From Cylindrospermum sp. NIES-4074 (GTDB taxonomy: Bacteria > Cyanobacteriota > Cyanobacteriia > Cyanobacteriales > Nostocaceae): a DNA stretch of 64,000 nucleotides. Each line of letters starts with the position of its first letter. Position 1 is the stretch's first letter. The position numbers and the translations under genes were made by a program. Below, in pieces: positions 33,764-42,987 of this stretch. A model generated the notes under the pieces. It saw only the letters and a program-made list of their open reading frames with translations, did not search any database and had not been told where the DNA came from. The stretch lies in assembly GCA_003994795.1 (NCBI GenBank), contig AP018269.1, positions 4,613,677-4,677,676 on the forward strand, written 5' to 3'.

Positions 33764-33991
33764 TCAGAATGTGTTCAAACCCATCATCTGATAAGCTAAA
33801 AAAGCTGTGTCAAATGGTTGTAGGTAATTTATATTTTGCGGGTAATAACTACGTAAGTTGTTAGAATTAGTAGCTACATTTGTTGATGTAAAACTGTTGT
33901 TATTAGTAGCTGTTTTATTTCTATTGGCTCCAGATAAAAGGGAGATATAAGCAATAATCTGTGCAGAATTGATCAAGGTAGTAAGTTTCAT
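33764..33991 (-). CDS. Truncated paralog of the downstream secreted protein
   Basis: 75 aa. The N-terminus MKLTTLINSAQIIAYISLL parallels MKLTTLMKSALIVASIALI of the 33310-33687 gene, and YLQPFDTAFLAYQ parallels YLPPFNVAFLAYQ. After FLAYQ the two diverge and this one stops six residues later, so about 60 C-terminal residues are missing. The signal-peptide end is also poorer (no A-x-A site). Probably a decaying duplicate rather than a working gene, though a small peptide product cannot be excluded. Confidence 0.5.
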   Translation of the reverse strand: MKLTTLINSAQIIAYISLLSGANRNKTATNNNSFTSTNVATNSNNLRSYYPQNINYLQPFDTAFLAYQMMGLNTF

Positions 33992-34145
33992 GGAGTTATC
34001 CTTAACTAGCTTGTATTAGCTAAGTAAGTTCGTATGTCAATATGTTAGAAAGTCTTACCGATAAAAGCAAATAGTTTTAATTCTTAAATTGATAAATTGA
34101 AGTTATTGTTATTCCTGTTCGAGTAGTGACAACAAGCTTAAATTA

Positions 34146-34273
34146 CAGGACTTACGCAACTGGCATGGCTTTGTAGGGTGCGTCAGACTCGATAATTCGG
34201 TAAAAATCAACGGATTTTCGGCATCTGACGCACCCTACAAGAGACGTTGAGTATGACACGTAGCTTTAGTCCT
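34146..34273. mobile_element. 128-bp MITE, copy 2, with 6-bp target duplication
   Basis: Same length and ends as copy 1 at 9270-9397 (start CAGGACTTACGCAACTGG, end AGCTTTAGTCCT). AAATTA is present directly before (34140-34145) and after (34274-34279). The few differences from copy 1 include CAGACTCG for CAAACTCG and GAGACG for TCTTAC near the right end. The rest of the 432-bp gap is AT-rich with no gene. Confidence 0.88.
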
Positions 34274-34423
34274 AAATTAAATAAAAGTTGATTTGTGACT
34301 GATAGCGCGTACTCAGAATGTATAGAGAAGAAAAATTTAACCTATTTAAATTTATGGGAGGTTTTATGATATTTTGGCAATAATTAACAACAGTAGTCGT
34401 AAAGTAAGTTTATCGGGGAATAC

Positions 34424-35005
34424 ATGGCTTTAACTGCTTCCACAATGTTGCCTCTAGGCACGAAAGCGCCAGATTTTCATCTACCAGAAGTGGTATCTGG
34501 AAATATAATTTCACTTGCCACTTTTGCAGATAAAAAAGCACTGTTGGTGATGTTTATCTGTCGGCATTGCCCTTTTGTGAAACACATCCAAAGAGAATTA
34601 GTGCAGTTAGGAAAAGATTACTCCACAAGTGATTTGGGAATTGTTGCCATCAGTACCAATGATGCGAAAAACTATCCTGATGATGCACCAGAATTATTAA
34701 AAGCTATGGCAATAGAACTTGGGTTGACATTTCCCTTGTGCTATGACGAAACGCAGGAAACGGCAAAGGCTTATACAGCAGCTTGCACACCCGATTTTTT
34801 TCTCTTTGATGGCGATCTCCAACTAGTCTATCGGGGACAATTAGATGATAGCCGTCCCAGTAGTAGTCAACCTGTAACGGGTGCAGATTTACGCGCAGCT
34901 ATTGAAGCCGTGCTAGCTGGTAAACCTGTAACAGGTGAGCAAAAGCCGAGTATTGGTTGCAATATTAAATGGAAACCAGGGAACCAACCCGGTTATTTTG
35001 GTTGA
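34424..35005 (+). CDS. Thioredoxin-like (peroxiredoxin-fold) protein
   Basis: 193 aa, soluble. The N-terminal LPLGTKAPDFHLPEVVSG is the start of an AhpC/TSA- or thioredoxin-type domain, with active-site CRHCPF (C-x-x-C) in LLVMFICRHCPFVKHIQREL, followed by GIVAISTNDAKNYPDDAPE and the cis-Pro region CTPDFFLFD. It would act as a thiol oxidoreductase or peroxide-reducing protein with unknown partner. Cyanobacterial proteins of this type are usually annotated as thioredoxin family. Gene faces a convergent hypothetical gene. Confidence 0.88.
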   Translation: MALTASTMLPLGTKAPDFHLPEVVSGNIISLATFADKKALLVMFICRHCPFVKHIQRELVQLGKDYSTSDLGIVAISTNDAKNYPDDAPELLKAMAIELGLTFPLCYDETQETAKAYTAACTPDFFLFDGDLQLVYRGQLDDSRPSSSQPVTGADLRAAIEAVLAGKPVTGEQKPSIGCNIKWKPGNQPGYFG

Positions 35006-35100
35006 GCCAATATTTGGCAACTAAGTTTATAAAACTCACTTTAACGGTTTCTCTCATAATCCGATAAAAATCAATAAGCAAACTTTCTCTAATGACATAA

Positions 35101-35132
35101 CATCTCCTGCCTCAAGGTTCCAACAGGAGATG
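35101..35132. terminator. Stem-loop between convergent genes
   Basis: CATCTCCTG (35101-35109) pairs with CAGGAGATG (35124-35132). The flanks lack a strong U-run on either strand (ACTTAAAAAATT to the right), so it is a probable but weak bidirectional terminator. Confidence 0.5.
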
Positions 35133-35149
35133 ACTTAAAAAATTAACTG

Positions 35150-35662
35150 TCAATGCTGAATTTCCAAATTGAGGATGTAGCGCCCCAGTTGGACTTTGTT
35201 TGTCCATAGTTCATATTCCAGCCGTAAATGCTCTGGTAAAGGGTGTCCGCTGAGAGACAAACTTTTAGTAAAGTTACGTAAGCGAATTGGCTCGTGGGAT
35301 TGCAATGCCTCAGTTGGCAACCAATAACGACTAATGCCATAAACGCCCTGTTCCCAAAAGTGGCGGTAACTCACTTGGGCATTACCTTGCATAGTCATAA
35401 TTACCCGGTAAGGGGAAATTTCTAGCCACAAAATTCTGGGGCTGCTGGGGACATGGAGGTGATTATGACTTTGGGGAAGGGCGTCTTCTGGATTGATTAA
35501 ACCTCCTACTTCGCAGCTAATTAAGGGCGGCGCAGTTAATAGTAAATGGAAGCGATTAGTATCTTTTTGATACAATGTCCCGGCAGTTTCCACAACAGAC
35601 CAAACTGGCAGATCCGTGGAAATAAGAGATAAGCAAACGGGCTTGCGGTGGTGGGTCAGCAT
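35150..35662 (-). CDS. Protein of unknown function
   Basis: 170 aa, no signal peptide or membrane helix. It is rich in beta-type stretches (FHLLLTAPPLISCEVGG, ILWLEISPYRVIMTMQG, LRLEYELWTNKVQLGRYIL). I do not recognise the family. A codon usage similar to its neighbours and length suggest a real gene. It faces the thioredoxin-like gene across a stem-loop. Confidence 0.6.
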   Translation of the reverse strand: MLTHHRKPVCLSLISTDLPVWSVVETAGTLYQKDTNRFHLLLTAPPLISCEVGGLINPEDALPQSHNHLHVPSSPRILWLEISPYRVIMTMQGNAQVSYRHFWEQGVYGISRYWLPTEALQSHEPIRLRNFTKSLSLSGHPLPEHLRLEYELWTNKVQLGRYILNLEIQH

Positions 35663-36260
35663 AGGAACAATAAGAGATAAAAGCTAATAAAATGAAATGA
35701 ACGCAAGGGGATTTAGTAGGACAGATTAAGGGAAGCAGTCAGCTAAAACCGGGTTTTAGACTGAAGTTTAAGGGCTTTGAGTTGGGGAAACTTACACCAA
35801 AAGCAATTAGTAATTCCTCTGTCAGAATGCTCAGAAATTTTTGAAGATTGCTTGCAGCTACAAGCTGAATGCTTACAGATTAAGTAACTAAATAGTGAAA
35901 CAAGCTTAATATAACTGAATATGCTGTTTTATGAATCTAGACAAATCAGGATGAAAACAGTTAAAATAGCCAGCCAAACCGTGAAAATGGCGCTTTTTAC
36001 CAAAAATTCATTGAACATTAAAGCTTGTAAAGACTCTGTGGTCACTAAAGTAAGAATTGTTATGGATGCCAATAAATCTTCTTCAGGACTGCTTTTCAGA
36101 GGGTAGAGTGGACGGCAAGACTAAACCTCAACTTTAATTTCGGTTGATTTGGTTAATTTTCATCTGACAAAAGGCGATAGGATACTAGGGTGGAAGTAAC
36201 AAACAGTGGCGATAAAGTCGCTGATGAACTTCCGGTGTATTCAAAAGCCAGTGTATCCTA
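35663..36260. other. Upstream region of aroA
   Basis: 598 bp without a supportable gene. An ORF of 61 codons (35921-36106) is Lys/Val-rich and has no family resemblance, so it is not called. The stretch contains ACTGAAGTTTAAGGG-like AT-rich segments and TGTATCCTA just before the aroA start. No regulator site is evident. Confidence 0.4.
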
Positions 36261-37610
36261 ATGTCGGCTTCTGTTATAACCGTAGAAACTCAAGAAAACG
36301 TTTCTTATAAGTTAATTATTCAGCGACCCCCTTCTGGGCTATCCCTACAGGGTCGCATCCGGGTTCCTGGGGATAAATCTATTTCCCACCGGGCGCTGAT
36401 GTTGGGTGCTATAGCTGAAGGTGAAACTCAGATTCAAGGACTTCTCTTGGGAGAAGATCCCCGCAGCACCGCTAGCTGTTTTCGAGCTATGGGTGCAGAA
36501 ATTTCGGAATTAAATACAGATTTTGTGCGGGTTAAAGGTATTGGTCTGGGGAATTTCCTGGAACCGGTTGATGTGTTGAATGCTGGTAACTCTGGCACAA
36601 CACTGCGACTGATGTTGGGGCTTTTGGCTTCTCATCCAGGGCGCTTTTTTACTGTAACAGGTGATAGTTCTTTGCGATCGCGTCCCATGTCCCGTGTTGT
36701 CAAACCTTTGCAACAAATGGGGGCACAAATTTGGGGACGGAATGGCGGTTCTTTAGCGCCCTTGGCTATTCAAGGACAAGCCCTCACACCAATTCACTAT
36801 CACTCCCCCATCGCTTCTGCTCAAGTTAAATCCTGCATTTTACTAGCGGGTTTATTAACTGAGGGACAAACCACCGTTACCGAACCCGCCCTATCGCGGG
36901 ATCACAGCGAACGGATGTTTCGGGCCTTTGGGGCAGAACTCAGCATCGACCCGGAAACCAATGGTGTGACCGTGACTGGCCCTGCTAAACTGTACGGGCA
37001 GTCTGTAATTGTACCAGGTGATATTAGTTCGGCTGCCTTTTGGTTAGTGGCTGGGGCCATTGTTCCCGGTTCTGATTTGGTAATTGAAAATGTGGGCATT
37101 AATCCCACCCGTACCGGTATTTTAGAAGCTTTAGCGCTCATGGGAGCAGATATCCAACGGGAAAACGAGCGAGAAGTTGCTGGGGAACCAGTGGCTGATT
37201 TGCGAGTGCGTTCCAGTCGTTTGCGAGGCTGCACGATCGCCGGGGATATTATACCGAGATTAATTGATGAAATTCCGATTTTGGCAGTAGCTGCGGTATT
37301 TGCCGAAGGGACTACCATCATTCGGGATGCTCAAGAGTTGCGGGTTAAAGAAAGCGATCGCATTGCTGTCATGGCCCAGCAACTCAATAATATGGGTGCA
37401 AATATCACCGAATTACCCGACGGTATGGAAATTACAGGCGGTACTTCCCTTGTGGGTACTGATGTAGACAGCCATACAGACCATCGCATAGCCATGAGTT
37501 TGGCGATCGCAGCTCTCAACGCTACCGGAATCACTACCGTTAATCGTGCTGAAGCTGCTGCTATTTCCTACCCAAATTTCTTTGAGTCCCTGACTGGGAT
37601 TATTAAATAA
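36261..37610 (+). CDS. aroA: 3-phosphoshikimate 1-carboxyvinyltransferase (EPSP synthase)
   Basis: 449 aa. Landmarks: [20 protein letters not shown] (phosphate-binding Lys-Ser), [68 protein letters not shown] and [13 protein letters not shown]. It joins phosphoenolpyruvate to shikimate-3-phosphate in chorismate synthesis. No other aro gene is adjacent. A terminator hairpin lies 38 bp downstream. Confidence 0.98.
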   Translation: MSASVITVETQENVSYKLIIQRPPSGLSLQGRIRVPGDKSISHRALMLGAIAEGETQIQGLLLGEDPRSTASCFRAMGAEISELNTDFVRVKGIGLGNFLEPVDVLNAGNSGTTLRLMLGLLASHPGRFFTVTGDSSLRSRPMSRVVKPLQQMGAQIWGRNGGSLAPLAIQGQALTPIHYHSPIASAQVKSCILLAGLLTEGQTTVTEPALSRDHSERMFRAFGAELSIDPETNGVTVTGPAKLYGQSVIVPGDISSAAFWLVAGAIVPGSDLVIENVGINPTRTGILEALALMGADIQRENEREVAGEPVADLRVRSSRLRGCTIAGDIIPRLIDEIPILAVAAVFAEGTTIIRDAQELRVKESDRIAVMAQQLNNMGANITELPDGMEITGGTSLVGTDVDSHTDHRIAMSLAIAALNATGITTVNRAEAAAISYPNFFESLTGIIK

Positions 37611-37647
37611 TAGTCCTCAAGGGTAGCTATTTATAGTATTTGCTCTC

Positions 37648-37670
37648 ATTCCCAGCCCTCGTCTGGGAAT
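37648..37670 (+). terminator. Terminator after aroA
   Basis: ATTCCCAG/CTGGGAAT 8-bp stem with a 7-base loop, then TAATTTTTC. A related hairpin (ATTCCCAGT/ACTGGGAAT) lies at 60710-60732. Confidence 0.85.
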
Positions 37671-37784
37671 TAATTTTTCAACAAGACACCCCACTCATAT
37701 TTTTCTTAAGCATACGTAAGCATTCAGCCGTCAGCTATCAGCTATCTTCAGGAATTTATGAGCATTCTGACAGATGGATTACTA

Positions 37785-37954
37785 AGGGAACTCCAACAGA
37801 TAAATTATCCAATCTTGTGGGATGGGCGTCCCGCCCGTCCAATAAACTGGGCGGGCTAGAAGCCCAACGCCACTTGCTACAACCGGGGAAACCCCGGCAA
37901 CGCAGTGGCTCCCCCACAAGAATTAGTTGGATATTTTTTTAGTTGGAACTCCCT
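37785..37954. mobile_element. MITE-like element of the AGGGA(A/C)(C/T)TCC family
   Basis: The left arm AGGGAACTCCAACAGATAAA and right arm AGTTGGAACTCCCT are inverted, with a second inverted set (CCAATCTTGTGG...CCACAAGAATTAG). The interior carries GGGCGTCCCGCCCGTCC and an extra GCAACGCAGTGGCTCCCC piece. Similar elements lie at 49861-49985 and, partly, at 16555-16694. Confidence 0.75.
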
Positions 37955-38259
37955 AATCGCTTTTAGTGTAGGTCTCCTCTCTCCAACTCAAAACCCTTAA
38001 ACTTCAGTCTAAAAAACGGTTTTAGACTTTCCTGCGGAACGCTACGCGTTGGCGGTTCGCGGAGCGTGTCGCAGACAAGCCTGCGCTTTGCGCTTACGGC
38101 GTGAGCGAGCGTCGAACGCTGACTGCTGACCGCTGAAGTGCTGAATGCTTACAAGTATACTTTTGACAAAAAAATCTCAAGATATTTGCAAGAATAAACT
38201 ACAAGCCACGCTAGACTATTGGTGTAATTTCGCTATTTTGTATTGGAGAACTTACTGCT
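37955..38259. other. Gap before the BON-domain gene, repeat-rich
   Basis: Contains GCGGAACGCTACGCGTTGGCGG and GCTTGCGCTTACGGCG-like degenerate repeats (38030-38110), a common filler in cyanobacterial intergenic DNA, then an AT-rich stretch before the BON gene with GGAGAA 13 bp before the ATG. No gene seen. Confidence 0.5.
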
Positions 38260-38610
38260 ATGGGTTGGTTACAAAGACTCTTTGGCTTAGAAAAACCAGA
38301 AAATGCTCAAGTCAATCCTGATGCAGCGTTAATTGCTGATTACACTTCCCAGGGTGAAACCATACCTATTGAACGAGTGGGACTGAATGGGGAATATGAC
38401 CAAAGTGGTCTAGCGAAAAGAGTCGCCCTGGCTTTTGATGAAGACTCCCAGTTCGATAATATTAATTCCCTCTATGTTGCTCAGTTGGGAACTACAGTAG
38501 TGTTAAAAGGGACAGTTCCTAGTCAAGATATTTTAGATCAGTTAGTCGAGATTGCTAGAGGGGTTAACGGTACTACTGATGTCACTACAGACCAAGTTAC
38601 AGTGGGCTAG
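38260..38610 (+). CDS. BON-domain protein
   Basis: 116 aa, no signal peptide. The C-terminal half (about 50-116: LAKRVALAFDEDSQFDNINSLYVAQ, VVLKGTVPSQDILDQLVEIARGVNGTTDV) is a BON domain, the alpha-beta module thought to bind phospholipids or attach proteins to membranes. The N-terminal MGWLQRLFGLE could be an amphipathic helix. GGAGAA precedes the start. A small accessory or stress protein is likely; the partner is not visible. Confidence 0.85.
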   Translation: MGWLQRLFGLEKPENAQVNPDAALIADYTSQGETIPIERVGLNGEYDQSGLAKRVALAFDEDSQFDNINSLYVAQLGTTVVLKGTVPSQDILDQLVEIARGVNGTTDVTTDQVTVG

Positions 38611-38849
38611 TACCGCAAAGCAGAATTAAAAATTAAAAATTAAAAAAGCAGATTGCACAAGCTTTTTAGGAATTTTTAATGGTTAGTTGACTTACGCCGT
38701 TGCGTACTAGTAGTTCACAAAACAAACTTTGCGGAGTTTGTAGTGATGACCATCTTTGAGGATTCCCAAATTCATAACTCTCCCCTCCAAAAAAACTTTT
38801 ACGGTGGGTATACCCACCATTCCCTGAGATAGGGTGTTAACAATCTGAT

Positions 38850-39140
38850 TTACTCAGCATTGAGAATTTTTGGTACTTTGAAAAAATCACCTTCCTGTTC
38901 AGGGGCACTGTTAAGGATAGCTTCTCTATCAGGATAGGGTTGTAACTCATCTTCTCGCGTCACATTGCTGACATCAATAGCCCTGGTTGTTGGGGGAACA
39001 TCGCTAACGTCCAATGTACTTAGCTGTTGGATATAGTCCAGAATACTTCCTAACTGGGTGGTGAATTGCGCTTCTTCGTCTGGTGTTAATTCTAAACGGG
39101 CGAGAAGGGCTACTTTACGAACTTGCTCACGGTCAATCAT
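38850..39140 (-). CDS. gatC: Asp-tRNA(Asn)/Glu-tRNA(Gln) amidotransferase subunit C
   Basis: 96 aa. It shows the GatC pattern: [34 protein letters not shown] near the N-terminus, [18 protein letters not shown] in the middle, and [16 protein letters not shown] at the C-terminus. GatC stabilises the GatAB amidotransferase that makes Gln-tRNA. gatA and gatB are elsewhere. It follows ycf3 by 66 bp on the same strand. Confidence 0.96.
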   Translation of the reverse strand: MIDREQVRKVALLARLELTPDEEAQFTTQLGSILDYIQQLSTLDVSDVPPTTRAIDVSNVTREDELQPYPDREAILNSAPEQEGDFFKVPKILNAE

Positions 39141-39206
39141 AAGTTTATTAGTGGTCAGTGGTCAGTGGTTGGGTAGGGGCGGGGTATCCCTACCCCTACT
39201 AATTAG

Positions 39207-39728
39207 CTAGAAATATACGTCCATTTGCGATCGCCCAGTGGTTTTTAACCAGTTTTGGGCTTCAATGTAGTTATTGGGAGCCATGCGAATCGCTCTAATC
39301 CAATAATCTGCTGCTTGGTCAAACAGCGCTTCACCAGCGTCATTATCCCCAGCTTCCTTAGCCCTTTCGCCTTGGTAATGAAAGATGACAGCGATATTGT
39401 TTAAGGCTTGGGGTAGACGTGGATTCAACTCAATTGCCTGGTGATACAATTCTAAAGCCTTGTCATGGTCGCCGTTGCTGGCATAAATCAGCCCCATGTT
39501 ATAGAGAATATAACCGCGATCGTTGGAGTCTTCCTCTAGGGTGAGAGCTTCTTCATAATACTCCAGGGCCTCGGCATATTCCCCTTCTGCCTGGGCCGAC
39601 ATTCCATCTCGGTAATAAACAAAAGCCTCTTTAGCTTTTTTGTTGGTTGGCAGCAGCTTCAAGATGAGATCTGCCATGACTGTAAAGGACTTGTCAATAA
39701 AGTTATCGTTTTTTTGTGTTCTTGGCAT
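39207..39728 (-). CDS. ycf3: Photosystem I assembly protein Ycf3
   Basis: 173 aa, the usual size. The sequence [26 protein letters not shown] at the N-terminus and TPR units ([57 protein letters not shown]) match Ycf3. It is a thylakoid-associated chaperone that scaffolds assembly of the photosystem I core. The next gene on the same strand is gatC, 66 bp downstream. Confidence 0.97.
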   Translation of the reverse strand: MPRTQKNDNFIDKSFTVMADLILKLLPTNKKAKEAFVYYRDGMSAQAEGEYAEALEYYEEALTLEEDSNDRGYILYNMGLIYASNGDHDKALELYHQAIELNPRLPQALNNIAVIFHYQGERAKEAGDNDAGEALFDQAADYWIRAIRMAPNNYIEAQNWLKTTGRSQMDVYF

Positions 39729-39883
39729 ATTGCCTCTGTGGTTGTGCTGCTATTAGCTCAAAAAATGCCCTTGGACTTATGTCACTGGCTCACAAAGCAG
39801 ACTTTCTAAAGTCCGTTGAAGTAGGCTTTGTTAAGCCGCGAATTCTCACCGATGGGTATTTTTGCAATCTGCATACTCAATAG

Positions 39884-40585
39884 TTAATTTAACTGATTTG
39901 TAGGGGTATTCTGCTCACTTAGGGGGATGATACATTCGGGGCTATTGTGCCGAGAGTTGTTCACCCAGGTGCTAACTGGGTAAGCAGTCATGGCTTGAGC
40001 CGGGTAGGGATGCAATAGCGGCTGTAGTACTTCAGGCTTTTCCACTTGCGGATCTAACCATAAATTGTAATCTTGCGGCTCAAGAATTACTGGCATACGA
40101 TTGTGGATGGGTTGCAGTAATTCGTTAGCTGCGGTTGTCAAAATCGTACAAGAAGCTATTTCCTCTCCTGAAAGAGATTGCCATCTCTCCCACAACCCAG
40201 CAAAACCAAAAGGTTGCCCATCCTGAAGCCGGAAATAAAATGGCTGCTTCTTCCCTTGTTGGCGTTGCCACTCATAAAAACCATCAGCTAGCACTAAACA
40301 GCGTCGGCGCTTGAAAGCTGAACGAAAAGCGGGTTTCTCAGCAACTGTTTCTGCCCTGGCATTAATCAGCTTTGCCCCCATCCCTGGATCTTTTGCCCAA
40401 GAAGGAATCAACCCCCAACGTAACTGGTGAAATTCACGTTGATTGCTTTCAGAATTATGTAACAGCGTCGCTACCATTTGCGTAGGTGCGATGTTGTATC
40501 CGGTGGTGAAATCCGGAACTTCCTGCACATGAAAAAATTGAGCTAACGCTTCTGCTGACTGGTTTAAAGTAAATCTTCCACACAT
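39884..40585 (-). CDS. SOS-response-associated peptidase (SRAP/YedK/HMCES family)
   Basis: 233 aa from the ATG at 40585, which makes Cys2 (MCGRF) the first residue after Met; the frame extends six codons further, but the active Cys must be exposed by Met removal. Other landmarks: YNIAPTQMV, LRWGLIPSWAKD (Asn/Glu-region), NARAETVAEKPAFRSAFKRRRCLVLADGFYEW, and LTTAANELLQPIHNRMPVIL. The family covalently traps abasic sites in single-stranded DNA through Cys2. No SOS box was identified upstream. Confidence 0.94.
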   Translation of the reverse strand: MCGRFTLNQSAEALAQFFHVQEVPDFTTGYNIAPTQMVATLLHNSESNQREFHQLRWGLIPSWAKDPGMGAKLINARAETVAEKPAFRSAFKRRRCLVLADGFYEWQRQQGKKQPFYFRLQDGQPFGFAGLWERWQSLSGEEIASCTILTTAANELLQPIHNRMPVILEPQDYNLWLDPQVEKPEVLQPLLHPYPAQAMTAYPVSTWVNNSRHNSPECIIPLSEQNTPTNQLN

Positions 40586-40777
40586 ACTTTTATTCTCAAC
40601 CACTGACTAAAATTAAACATCAAAATACTAGAAATAAATAATACTTTTAGGTTTTTTATTGTCAAGAAAGCGCCAAATATAAAGAAAAAATTATCCGGTT
40701 GTTGGAGAATTATTTGGTAAGATATTGTATTTCTAACTCTCATTTCTCCACTTCTCCCTCATCATAATTATTTGGGC

Positions 40778-41392
40778 ATGGAAACGCTACGTTTGTACGA
40801 TTTTTTACCCTCTGGTAATGGTTATAAGATACGTCTTTTATTGACACAGCTTGGTATGCCCTTTGAGTGGGTAGAAGTTAACATCACCAAAAACGAGACT
40901 CGAACACCAGAATTTTTAAGCAAAAATCCCAACGGTAAAATTCCCCTTTTGGAAATTGAACCAGGGAAATATTTAGCAGAATCTAATGCCATATTGATGT
41001 ATCTGAGTGAAGGTACAGAATTTTTACCCTATGATCGCTATTTACGAGCGCAAGTCCTGCAATGGTTGTTTTTTGAACAGTATAGTCATGAACCTTTTAT
41101 TGCGACATCAAGATATTGGATTTCTATTTTAGGTAAGGCTGAAGAATATCGTGAAGCCATTGAGCAAAAACGTGAACCTGGTTATGCTGCACTGGGATTG
41201 ATGGAAAACCATTTAAAGTCTCACATTTTTTTGGTAGCGGATCGTTATACTATTGCTGATATTGCGTTGTTTGCTTATACTCATGTAGCTGGCGAAGGTG
41301 GTTTTGATTTAACCCTGTTTCCCTCGATTCAAGCTTGGATTGAACGAGTCAAAACTCAATCGCGATATATCAGTATTACTCAGGAAATGTAA
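40778..41392 (+). CDS. Glutathione S-transferase family protein
   Basis: 204 aa from the ATG at 40778; a TTG six bases upstream is in frame but less likely. The N-terminal thioredoxin fold (LRLYDFLPSGNGYKIRLLL, PNGKIPLLEIE, AESNAILMYL) has the glutathione-binding ES motif, and the all-helical C-terminal half (YDRYLRAQVLQWLFFEQYSHEPF, DRYTIADIALFAYTHVA) follows. It conjugates or uses glutathione, with an unknown partner. Gene stands alone. Confidence 0.93.
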   Translation: METLRLYDFLPSGNGYKIRLLLTQLGMPFEWVEVNITKNETRTPEFLSKNPNGKIPLLEIEPGKYLAESNAILMYLSEGTEFLPYDRYLRAQVLQWLFFEQYSHEPFIATSRYWISILGKAEEYREAIEQKREPGYAALGLMENHLKSHIFLVADRYTIADIALFAYTHVAGEGGFDLTLFPSIQAWIERVKTQSRYISITQEM

Positions 41393-41511
41393 CTTTAATT
41401 TCTCGTTCCCTATTATTCAGGAAATATAACCTTAATTTCTCGTTCTCTAGCTCTACAGAGAATATATTAGCTAAGGCTATATATCACATTCACTACAGAG
41501 AATCATCAATA

Positions 41512-41739
41512 TTAGACATCTGTGTCAATTTCCACTAACTTTTGTCGGGAGGACGAACCTAATTTAATTCTAATGTAGGATTTGGGCACAGAATATTCTT
41601 CAGCTAGTAGTTTAATTAACTCTTCATTGGCTTTGCCATCTACAGGTGGTGATTTTAAATGCACAATCAAACTGCCATCTGGTTGTTGTTCAATTTTTTG
41701 CTGTTTAGAATTAGGTTTAACTTTAACTTTTTTTTGCAT
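41512..41739 (-). CDS. DUF167 (YggU-like) protein
   Basis: 75 aa, matching DUF167: [13 protein letters not shown] at the start, [35 protein letters not shown], then [12 protein letters not shown]. The function of the family is unknown; a basic surface suggests nucleic-acid contact. Its start overlaps the broken DUF2809 gene by 17 bp. Confidence 0.93.
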   Translation of the reverse strand: MQKKVKVKPNSKQQKIEQQPDGSLIVHLKSPPVDGKANEELIKLLAEEYSVPKSYIRIKLGSSSRQKLVEIDTDV

Positions 41740-42367
41740 TGCCTATTCCTTGTAATTGACGCAGCCACAACCAACCGAAAACGCAGCCCAAGAGATAATG
41801 AGGGAAATCCCACCAATCAAAGTTACTACCAAGTAACCATTTACCTATTAAAGTAGCGCGAATTACCTCTAATAGCGGCGGACGCCAAAGCTGTAAGACT
41901 TCCAATATACAAGTGATAACAAAAACCCCTACAGGAACTCGCTTAATTGCTGCCGGACTTCTGAAAAAATAATAGGCGAATAAGCACCAAAATATTTCAT
42001 AAAATATAGCTGTACCATAGTTATTAGACCACACCTGACCAGGCCCAGTGTAGTATCAATACGGTTCGGATAAGATCCCCCCGCCTGCGGCGACCCCCTT
42101 AAAAAGGGGGTAAAGGAGGAAAATAGCCCTGCTTTTTAAGGGGAGCCAGTCGCTTGCGGGGGTTCCCAAGGCAGCCGCTTGCGGGGGTTCCCCCCGTTGT
42201 GCGGACTGCCGCCCCGTTGTGCGAACTGGCGTGGGTTGGGGGGATCTTCGAGAAATTAAAACGCTAACCGAACCGTATTGAGTGTAGTATTTAAATAAAA
42301 AGCCCATCACCACAACAACGGGCAATGAGAAAATAATAAATATTGTTTGGTTACGGTTTTGCAGCAT
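41723..42367 (-). pseudogene. DUF2809 membrane-protein gene split by a MITE
   Basis: The downstream part (41723-42034) encodes WSNNYGTAIFYEIFWCLFAYYFF and later WWDFPHYLLGCVFGWLWL, as in DUF2809. The start lies across a 224-bp element at 42057-42280: MLQNRNQTIFIIFSLPVVVVM and GFLFKYYT, from 42367 down to 42281. Removing the element and one copy of the flanking AGTGTAGTAT joins them in frame as KYYTGPGQVWSNNYG, which gives a continuous protein of about 136 residues with four membrane helices. This shows the gene was intact before insertion. The two halves are unlikely to produce a functional protein. Confidence 0.88.
42057..42280. mobile_element. 224-bp MITE inserted in the DUF2809 gene, with 10-bp target duplication
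   Basis: It has short inverted ends CAATACGGTTCGG (left) and CCGAACCGTATTG (right). AGTGTAGTAT occurs directly before (42047-42056) and after (42281-42290), a clear 10-bp target duplication. The interior has GATCCCCCC/GGGGGGATC-type palindromes and no coding sequence; the CCCCCCTT/AAGGGGGG module also occurs near 48521, 50050 and 56620. Confidence 0.92.
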
Positions 42368-42434
42368 TTTCTCACGGGTAGAGGCTAAGGAAAATTTTAG
42401 CCTTTACACCGCTGTGTTCTCATTCTCAATCTAA

Positions 42435-42977
42435 CTATGGATATCTTCTGCTGCCGGCACCGACTACACCGATTTTATGGCGATAGGAGAGTTCAGCACC
42501 GAACCAGCCAGTAATACTAGTTAGTGTACCCACTACGAGGGAGAGGAACAGCCCCCAAGGTATTATTCGTACCTCAGGGTTTCCTAGACGGAGGAAGAAG
42601 TTGAGGGCGGTGAAAGCGAGGATAGCAACGTTAAGAATCAAGTGCGTCCAGCCGGCGGTGCGCTTGCGGACGCGTTCAATTTTCAAAAAGTCGCTAAGTC
42701 CTGTCAGTGCTGCTATAATGCCGCCAACTAAGCCGAGGCCGATTAACCATAGGGAGGCTCTGGCCCAGAAGAAATCTTCTGTTAACCAGTAACCGAAATC
42801 GCTTCCTAATGCAGCGGCTAAAAAGGCTATGGGGAAGATGACTGTGAGGGGATGTAGGGGATGTCCGGCGATCGCAACTGTGCTGGGTACACCACTATCA
42901 TGATACTCTCTATCATCACTTTCAATTACTGGCGGAATATTGGGAAATGGCGTGGAAGTTGTTTCGGTAGTTTCCAT
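42435..42977 (-). CDS. DUF2231 membrane protein
   Basis: 180 aa from the ATG at 42977 (METTETTSTPFPN); the frame extends upstream into the preceding gene, so this start is preferred. Four membrane helices and the GHPLHPLTVIFPIAFLAAALGSD motif with a His-rich start are typical of DUF2231 proteins, proposed to be membrane redox proteins. Later helices: WLIGLGLVGGIIAALTG, TAGWTHLILNVAILAFTAL, LVVGTLTSITGWFG. It is 10 bp downstream of the DUF2993 gene, so probably cotranscribed. Confidence 0.87.
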   Translation of the reverse strand: METTETTSTPFPNIPPVIESDDREYHDSGVPSTVAIAGHPLHPLTVIFPIAFLAAALGSDFGYWLTEDFFWARASLWLIGLGLVGGIIAALTGLSDFLKIERVRKRTAGWTHLILNVAILAFTALNFFLRLGNPEVRIIPWGLFLSLVVGTLTSITGWFGAELSYRHKIGVVGAGSRRYP

Positions 42978-42987
42978 TATGAGTATC

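Noticed and set aside
35921-36106. 61-codon ORF before aroA
   Set aside because: Low-complexity Lys/Val content and no conserved features.
37640-37942. 100-codon ORF downstream of aroA
   Set aside because: It runs over the aroA terminator and a MITE-like element; not a gene.
42056-42367. Separate 103-codon protein at the DUF2809 locus
   Set aside because: Only its first 29 residues are original coding sequence; the rest is translated MITE DNA.
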